In this document: positions 6,949-9,610 of the stretch, in pieces
Position numbering within the stretch: position 1 is the first letter of the stretch
Layout of the letters: every line of letters begins with the position of its first letter
NCBI GenBank assembly: GCA_937890655.1
Contig: CALADT010000126.1
Coordinates: 1-9,610 of the forward strand
Direction: 5' to 3'
DNA length: 9,610 nt
Origin: an uncultured Mucispirillum sp.
GTDB taxonomy: Bacteria > Chrysiogenota > Deferribacteres > Deferribacterales > Mucispirillaceae
Program-made: the position numbers and the translations under genes
Notes under the pieces: model-generated
Databases searched by the model: none
Seen by the model: the letters and a program-made list of their open reading frames with translations, nothing else
Told to the model about the DNA's origin: nothing

Positions 6949-7406
6949 AGATTAGATAATAACTTTACTAATAAAGTTATGGATAGAATTAAGAATTTTT
7001 TATATACTTTTTCAAATGGTATAATCTCACTGTTTTCCATATCATCTTTTATTTTTTCCATTACATTGCATGTAAAATCTTCTTTAGGCATAGTAATAAC
7101 TGTATGTGATAATTTATTAAGTAATGGTTCTATATTTTCTTCATTATAAGAAAAATTATTATTTGCTTTTATTTTCTCCATTACATTAAGTGTAAAATTA
7201 TCCTTTGGTATAACTTCTTCAACGTAGGATAAATTTGTGAGTAAATCATCAATATAATCTTGCCCATTATCATTAATAAAAGATGTATCTTCCTTAATTC
7301 TATCCATAACTTTATTAGTAAAGTTATTATCTAATGTATTTTCATTATTATTTTCTTTTAATAAGTTTAGCAGATTTTCAATATTTTCCATATTATATTT
7401 TTTCAT
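6918..7406 (-). CDS. Probable anti-sigma factor, three internal repeats, 3' end disrupted
   Basis: The gene follows the ECF sigma gene by 12 nt with AAGGGA eight bases before its ATG. The product has three repeats of about 40 residues, each with a leucine-rich helix (IENLLNLL, IDDLLTNLS, IEPLLNKLS) followed by a motif: NNFTNKVMDRIK (28-38), DNFTLNVMEKIK (69-80) and EDFTCNVMEKIK (109-120). A single DFTxxVMxxI-like motif ahead of the membrane helix is common in anti-sigma factors; three copies are unusual. There is no zinc-binding HxxxCxxC. After VYKKF (134-138) the frame runs through an inverted copy of the gene's own 5' sequence, giving a chance hydrophobic end (LILSITLLVKLLSN, then WWQLLLFY) instead of the true helix encoded at 6948-6838. 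The truncated 162-aa product might still insert in the membrane, but it lacks the periplasmic tail. The role is inferred from position and motif. Confidence 0.68.
   Translation of the reverse strand: MKKYNMENIENLLNLLKENNNENTLDNNFTNKVMDRIKEDTSFINDNGQDYIDDLLTNLSYVEEVIPKDNFTLNVMEKIKANNNFSYNEENIEPLLNKLSHTVITMPKEDFTCNVMEKIKDDMENSEIIPFEKVYKKFLILSITLLVKLLSNLLWWQLLLFY
6951..6993. repeat. 43-bp inverted repeat, left copy (inserted one)
   Basis: Bases 6951-6993 are an exact reverse complement of 7293-7335, with 299 bases between the arms. This copy sits exactly where the anti-sigma reading frame breaks and is probably the newer one, because the other arm encodes a sensible protein motif. Confidence 0.95.
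7293..7335. repeat. 43-bp inverted repeat, right copy (original)
   Basis: This arm lies in the coding part of the anti-sigma gene and, on the minus strand, encodes DNNFTNKVMDRIK of repeat 1, matching the motif in repeats 2 and 3. It is therefore the likely source of the inverted copy at 6951-6993. Identity stops at a mismatch on both sides. Confidence 0.95.
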
Positions 7407-7418
7407 CTTTTAAATCCC

Positions 7419-7979
7419 TTAATTTAACTTATTTAATATTTCCACTAACTTTTTCCTAGCACGGAAAGCCGTTACTTTCACATTTGATTCTTTAAGCCCT
7501 GTTATTTTTGCAATCTCTAAAACACTGCGTTCTTCTGCATACATCATAGAAATTATAGTTCTTTCCACAGGCTTTAAGTAATCCATAGCTTTAAGTAACA
7601 TATTATAATCTTCATCGCCTATAATATTATGTTCTGGTGTTCTGTTATCAATACCCAGCTCAATGGTTTCTTCCACTTCTTCATCAAAAGATGACATTAC
7701 CACTTCTTTATGAGCATAATGCTCCCGCCAGTAATCTTTACATGTTCTTATGGCAATAACTGTAAGCCAGTTTATAAAAGGCGAATCATTTTTAAAACTT
7801 TTTAATGATTTGTATGATTTAAAAAATATATCATTTGCCACTTCTTCCACATAATCATGGGGAATATGCATAGAAACTATTTTAAAGACTTTTGCTTTAT
7901 ATTTATCTATAATCAAGGCAAAATCATCCGTATTGCCATTTAATACAGATAAAATAATATCCATATCGTTACTTTCCAC
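7419..7979 (-). CDS. ECF-type RNA polymerase sigma factor
   Basis: This sigma-70 family protein of 186 residues, a normal ECF length, directs RNA polymerase to a stress or envelope regulon. Region 2 spans about residues 20-87 (FALIIDKYKAKVFKIV, then VEEVANDIFFKSYKSLKSF, then PFINWLTVIAIRTCKDYWRE). A variable acidic linker follows, then region 4 at 127-183 with the helix-turn-helix SVLEIAKITGLKESNVKVTA and FRARKKL. The start is GTG at 7979-7977, five bases after a perfect AAGGAG; the ATG that touches the AAGGAG is out of frame, and the next in-frame ATG (DMDI) is too far away. It heads the operon with the anti-sigma gene and the periplasmic protein. Just upstream lies a candidate ECF promoter, suggesting autoregulation. 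Its subgroup and target genes cannot be told from this window. Confidence 0.93.
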   Translation of the reverse strand: MESNDMDIILSVLNGNTDDFALIIDKYKAKVFKIVSMHIPHDYVEEVANDIFFKSYKSLKSFKNDSPFINWLTVIAIRTCKDYWREHYAHKEVVMSSFDEEVEETIELGIDNRTPEHNIIGDEDYNMLLKAMDYLKPVERTIISMMYAEERSVLEIAKITGLKESNVKVTAFRARKKLVEILNKLN

Positions 7980-8014
7980 TGCATCTCCTTATATTGTATG
8001 GACTTTTATATATA

Positions 8015-8041
8015 TGTCGCAAATAAAAGAAAAATGTTACA
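8015..8041 (-). promoter_or_regulatory. Candidate ECF-type autoregulated promoter of the sigma operon
   Basis: On the minus strand TGTAAC (8041-8036) is followed after exactly 16 bases by CGACA (8019-8015). An AAC-containing -35 and a CG(A/T)C-type -10 with a 16-17 base spacer is the usual form of ECF promoters. Transcription would start near 8007, about 28 bases before the GTG. Most surrounding bases are A or T, which makes these GC-containing blocks stand out. Confidence 0.5.
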
Positions 8042-8051
8042 AATAAAATAA

Positions 8052-9284
8052 TTATTTTTCAAAAGAATATTTAAAATCTGGACTATCGTATGTATTATTT
8101 AATATAGCTGCAACATCTTCAATAATCACAATTTCTTCATTGGTTGGAATAAGTAATATTTTTACAGGGGATTCTTCTTTACAAATAAACCCTTCCCCCT
8201 CTATTTTTTCATTTTTATTATTATCAAGCATAATACCTAAATGCTCTAACCCTTCACAAACCATATGCCTTGCTATACTAGAGTTTTCCCCTACTCCTGC
8301 TGTAAAAATTACTCCGTCAAGCCCGCCTAGAATAGCATAATATTCCCCTATGATTTTTTTAAGTTTATATGATTCCATATCCATAGCAAGCTGACATAAT
8401 TTATCACCCTCTGAAGCAACACGGACAATATCACGCCTATCAGTATATCTACCTGTTATACCTAAAACACCCGAACGTTTATTTAAAACAGTATTCACTT
8501 CTTCTGAAGTAAACCCCTCTTTATCTATCATAAATAAAGCCACTGCCGTATCTACACTACCACTTCTTGTGCCCATAATAGCACCGTCAAGTGGTGTAAA
8601 ACCCATAGATGTATCAATGGATTTACCACCTTTTACAGCAGCAACAGAAACACCGTTACCAATATGCAGGCTTATAAATTTTGTATCCTTAATATCTTTA
8701 TTAAGCATAGTAGCAGCACGGCGGGTAACATATAAATGGCTTGTGCCATGAAAACCATATTTCCTAACACCATATTTTTCATACCATTTTGTAGGTATAG
8801 CATACATGAAAGCAACTTGAGGCATACTCTGATGAAAGGCTGTATCAAAAACTGCAACCTGTGGCACATTTGGAAGAATATGCTTCATAGCCAATATTCC
8901 TGATAAATTAGGTGGGTTATGAAGTGGTGCTAATACTGATAAATCATCAATAGCTTTTATAACATTATCATCAATTAAAACACTCTTTTTAAAAAGCTCA
9001 CCACCATGGACTACCCTATGGCCAACAGCATTTATTTCACTAAAATTTTCTATAACACCAAATTCTTCATCTTGTAAAAATTTAAATACTAAATTAATAG
9101 CATCTAAATGGTCAGAACACTCACACTCTAAACGGTGCTTTTGGTGTTTTGTTTGGTGAATAATAAATGTGCCAACAAAACCTATACGCTCCACACCGCC
9201 TTTTGCAAGTAATAAACCTTTATCTGTATCATAAAGTTGATATTTAACAGATGAACTGCCACAGTTTAGTGCTAATATTATCAT
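8052..9284 (-). CDS. ackA: Acetate kinase
   Basis: AckA transfers phosphate between acetyl phosphate and ADP (acetate + ATP in reverse), in the cytoplasm. The protein of 410 residues has the ASKHA-fold family motifs: ILALNCGSSSVKYQL (Asn7), GHRVVHGG (Arg90), VAVFDTAFHQSMP (Asp147), YGFHGTSH (His179), SLHIGNGVS, MGTRSGSVD (Arg240) and IPTNEEIVI (Glu384), all at the spacing of known acetate kinases. I choose ATG 9284, not the longer frame beginning at 9329: the family begins at this MIILALN, GGGGG lies five bases upstream, and the extra 15 codons would run through a consensus promoter. No pta gene is adjacent on the downstream side. No terminator is visible before the sigma-operon promoter 10 bases beyond the stop, so read-through into the sigma gene is possible. 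Confidence 0.97.
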   Translation of the reverse strand: MIILALNCGSSSVKYQLYDTDKGLLLAKGGVERIGFVGTFIIHQTKHQKHRLECECSDHLDAINLVFKFLQDEEFGVIENFSEINAVGHRVVHGGELFKKSVLIDDNVIKAIDDLSVLAPLHNPPNLSGILAMKHILPNVPQVAVFDTAFHQSMPQVAFMYAIPTKWYEKYGVRKYGFHGTSHLYVTRRAATMLNKDIKDTKFISLHIGNGVSVAAVKGGKSIDTSMGFTPLDGAIMGTRSGSVDTAVALFMIDKEGFTSEEVNTVLNKRSGVLGITGRYTDRRDIVRVASEGDKLCQLAMDMESYKLKKIIGEYYAILGGLDGVIFTAGVGENSSIARHMVCEGLEHLGIMLDNNKNEKIEGEGFICKEESPVKILLIPTNEEIVIIEDVAAILNNTYDSPDFKYSFEK

Positions 9285-9300
9285 ATATGCCCCCAAATAT

Positions 9301-9329
9301 ATAATACTGTCATAAATAAAATATGTCAA
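9301..9329 (-). promoter_or_regulatory. Strong sigma-70 promoter of ackA
   Basis: On the minus strand TTGACA (9329-9324, perfect consensus) and TATTAT (9306-9301, five of six) are separated by 17 bases. The predicted transcription start near 9294 gives a leader of only about 10 bases that begins at the GGGGG ribosome binding site. Confidence 0.8.
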
Positions 9330-9361
9330 ACATTTTAATTTATCATTGTCATTACATACTT

Positions 9362-9390
9362 TTTACACAATTTTACTCTATAAATATTAG
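9362..9390 (+). promoter_or_regulatory. Weak candidate promoter for the ccmF-like gene
   Basis: TTTACA (9362-9367) is followed after 17 bases by TATTAG (9385-9390, four of six). The region between the divergent ackA promoter and ATG 9416 must hold a promoter if the gene is transcribed from here, but this match is modest. Confidence 0.25.
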
Positions 9391-9415
9391 TAATTTAGTA
9401 GTTTAGAGGTGATAT

Positions 9416-9610
9416 ATGGGATTAGGGCCAGCTGGTATGTTTTTTCAGATAACTGCGCTTTTTTTAAGTCTTGTTTCCGTATGTGTATATATATTCTTAC
9501 TTTAAAAAATCATATAATTTAATTAATTTAGGTAACAAGTTTTTTATAGGAACAAGCGTTTCAGTTATTACAGCTTCTGCCATATTATTTATGGCTTTAG
9601 CTGTTAGTGA
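9416..9610 (+). CDS. Start of a probable CcmF-type cytochrome c assembly protein, frameshifted, 3' end outside window
   Basis: AGAGGTGA just upstream is a strong ribosome binding site for ATG 9416. The first frame gives MGLGPAGMFFQITALFLSLV and a membrane helix, then stops at TAA 9503-9505 after 29 codons. The next frame, from about 9495 to the window end, continues naturally: SYFKKSYNLINLGNKFF, then a second membrane helix, GTSVSVITASAILFMALAVS. Two helices joined by a short basic loop, ending in LAVS(D/E) just where CcmF/NrfE proteins have a helix and then an (N/S)DF motif, fit the N-terminus of that heme-lyase family. Those proteins have over 10 helices, so most of the gene is outside the window. 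The break lies at TATATATA (9486-9493); one more TA would restore the frame. The family call rests on about 65 residues and is tentative. Confidence 0.5.

Noticed and set aside
6951..7335. Terminal inverted repeats of an insertion sequence
   Set aside because: The 299 bp between the arms encodes the anti-sigma repeats, not a transposase, there is no target duplication, and one arm is native coding sequence.
8140..8869. Several short frames overlapping ackA on both strands
   Set aside because: All are shadows of the acetate kinase coding sequence, with no independent start signals.
9285..9329. Upstream ATG extending acetate kinase by 15 residues (MTYFIYDSIIYLGAY)
   Set aside because: It overlaps a consensus promoter, lacks a ribosome binding site, and the family begins at MIILALN; the shorter start has GGGGG at the right distance.

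Overview
This AT-rich window with short intergenic gaps reads as a bacterial chromosome segment from an anaerobic or microaerophilic bacterium. The evidence is a stand-alone ThiC under a TPP riboswitch, acetate kinase, and what looks like the start of a CcmF-type cytochrome c assembly protein. The combination would fit an AT-rich host-associated lineage such as Deferribacterota (Mucispirillum-like), but that assignment is inference and no sequence comparison was run.

Layout. 1-491 (+) is the 3' end of a repeat protein with a 417-bp unit, followed by a strong terminator at 531-580. 583-1035 (-) is a broken McrC/PD-(D/E)xK-type nuclease gene whose pieces lie in different frames. 1198-2232 (+) is an unrecognised low-complexity protein ending at a terminator that it shares with thiC. 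2325-3593 (-) is thiC, with its TPP riboswitch at 3661-3745. 3782-4312 (-) is a DUF2062 membrane protein. 4444-6171 (+) is a 575-aa membrane protein with an Ala/Gly-rich C-terminal segment. 6172-7979 (-) is a three-gene operon: ECF sigma factor, a probable anti-sigma factor with three internal repeats, and a membrane-anchored LTxxQ-type periplasmic protein. 8052-9284 (-) is ackA. 9416-9610 (+) is the frameshifted start of a probable CcmF, cut by the window end.

How the genes relate. The sigma operon looks like a complete cell-envelope sensing circuit of the Cnr (sigma / anti-sigma / periplasmic sensor) type, with a candidate ECF-type autoregulated promoter just upstream. ThiC supplies the pyrimidine half of thiamine under riboswitch control. 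AckA interconverts acetate and acetyl phosphate, and its true start is fixed by a consensus promoter.

Most notable is damage that the sequence itself explains. The anti-sigma gene carries an inverted copy of 43 bases of its own 5' part just before its membrane helix. Removing 44 nt there restores an in-frame transmembrane segment and tail that ends 3 nt before the next start codon. Separately, the McrC-like gene (three breaks) and the CcmF start (one break) each need a shift in the same direction, and each can be repaired by adding one TA dinucleotide in an alternating AT stretch.
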